Source: Pleomorphomonas sp. NRK KF1 (GTDB lineage Bacteria; Pseudomonadota; Alphaproteobacteria; Rhizobiales; Pleomorphomonadaceae). Taken from it: 64,000 nucleotides of DNA. Below the pieces are notes generated by a model. It ran no database searches. It was not told where the DNA came from and saw only the letters and a program-made list of their open reading frames with translations. This document shows positions 63,910 through 64,000 of this stretch, one piece after another (within the stretch, counting starts at the first letter, position 1; each line of letters opens with the position of its first letter). A program made the position numbers and the translations under genes. The stretch is from the NCBI RefSeq assembly GCF_023721755.1, contig NZ_JAMDLH010000004.1:62001-126000 (forward strand). Reading direction: 5' to 3'.

Positions 63910-64000
63910 TCCCATAGAATTGTGGCCGCGCCGCGTCAATGCAAGCCGCCCCACATCGTTCACCAGACGTTACCAACTGCCGCTCTCGCGGCTTGATTGG

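Overview
The window is GC-rich and densely coded, and looks like a chromosomal segment of an alphaproteobacterium, most likely Hyphomicrobiales. The case rests on an OlsB ornithine-lipid acyltransferase, a PmtA-like methyltransferase, DUF2336, DUF6481 and DUF2478 proteins, an RhtX/FptX-type siderophore permease, LacI-type operators with an AACCGTTT core, and short palindromic repeats of a kind seen in that order. Pleomorphomonadaceae is a guess from general feel, not a result. No rRNA, tRNA, CRISPR array, phage or transposase gene was seen.

Layout. 1-4.3 kb: the 3' end of a transketolase gene, a decayed response-regulator gene, then olsB, a PmtA-like methyltransferase and a DedA protein, a likely membrane-lipid cluster. 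4.3-12.2 kb: a threonine-dehydratase-like enzyme and an AraC regulator, then an MFS carrier with three tandem mandelate racemase/enolase-superfamily dehydratases and a GntR regulator, an acid-sugar catabolic locus. 12.5-14 kb: a TetR regulator and SDR sharing one operator sequence. 14-21.7 kb: LacI regulator, complete carbohydrate ABC transporter and an intracellular glycosidase-like protein. 22-27.6 kb: IclR regulator, RidA, polar amino-acid ABC transporter and a divergent PLP/zinc D-amino-acid lyase.

27.6-32.9 kb: a cytosolic PAS chemoreceptor, a DUF2336 protein, an SDR without its catalytic tyrosine, repeat-rich DNA, and a tam-like methyltransferase. 33-38.2 kb: a siderophore uptake locus (RhtX-type permease, small unknown protein, TonB receptor, divergent AraC regulator). 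38.4-41.5 kb: ettA, a cold-shock gene and its small downstream genes. 41.9-45.8 kb: an in-frame MarR-GH13 fusion, and two tandem paralogs of unknown function, each behind a sigma-54-like promoter. 46-50.6 kb: a globin-coupled chemoreceptor, a DUF2478 protein, a membrane chemoreceptor and a free periplasmic sensor-like protein. 50.9-57.3 kb: an NAD-dependent epimerase-like protein, two related secreted proteins (three domains and one domain) behind an identical 73-bp element, a dihydroorotate-dehydrogenase-like enzyme, DUF3788 and an alpha/beta hydrolase. 57.7-64 kb: two TetR regulators flanking an RND efflux pump.

The strongest leads for something undescribed are the MarR-glycosidase fusion, the tandem sigma-54-type gene pair, the W-11-C secreted repeat family with its duplicated leader, and the nested palindromic repeat elements, one of which supplies the C-terminus of a small protein. 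All functional statements come from reading the sequence and known families; no database search was run.
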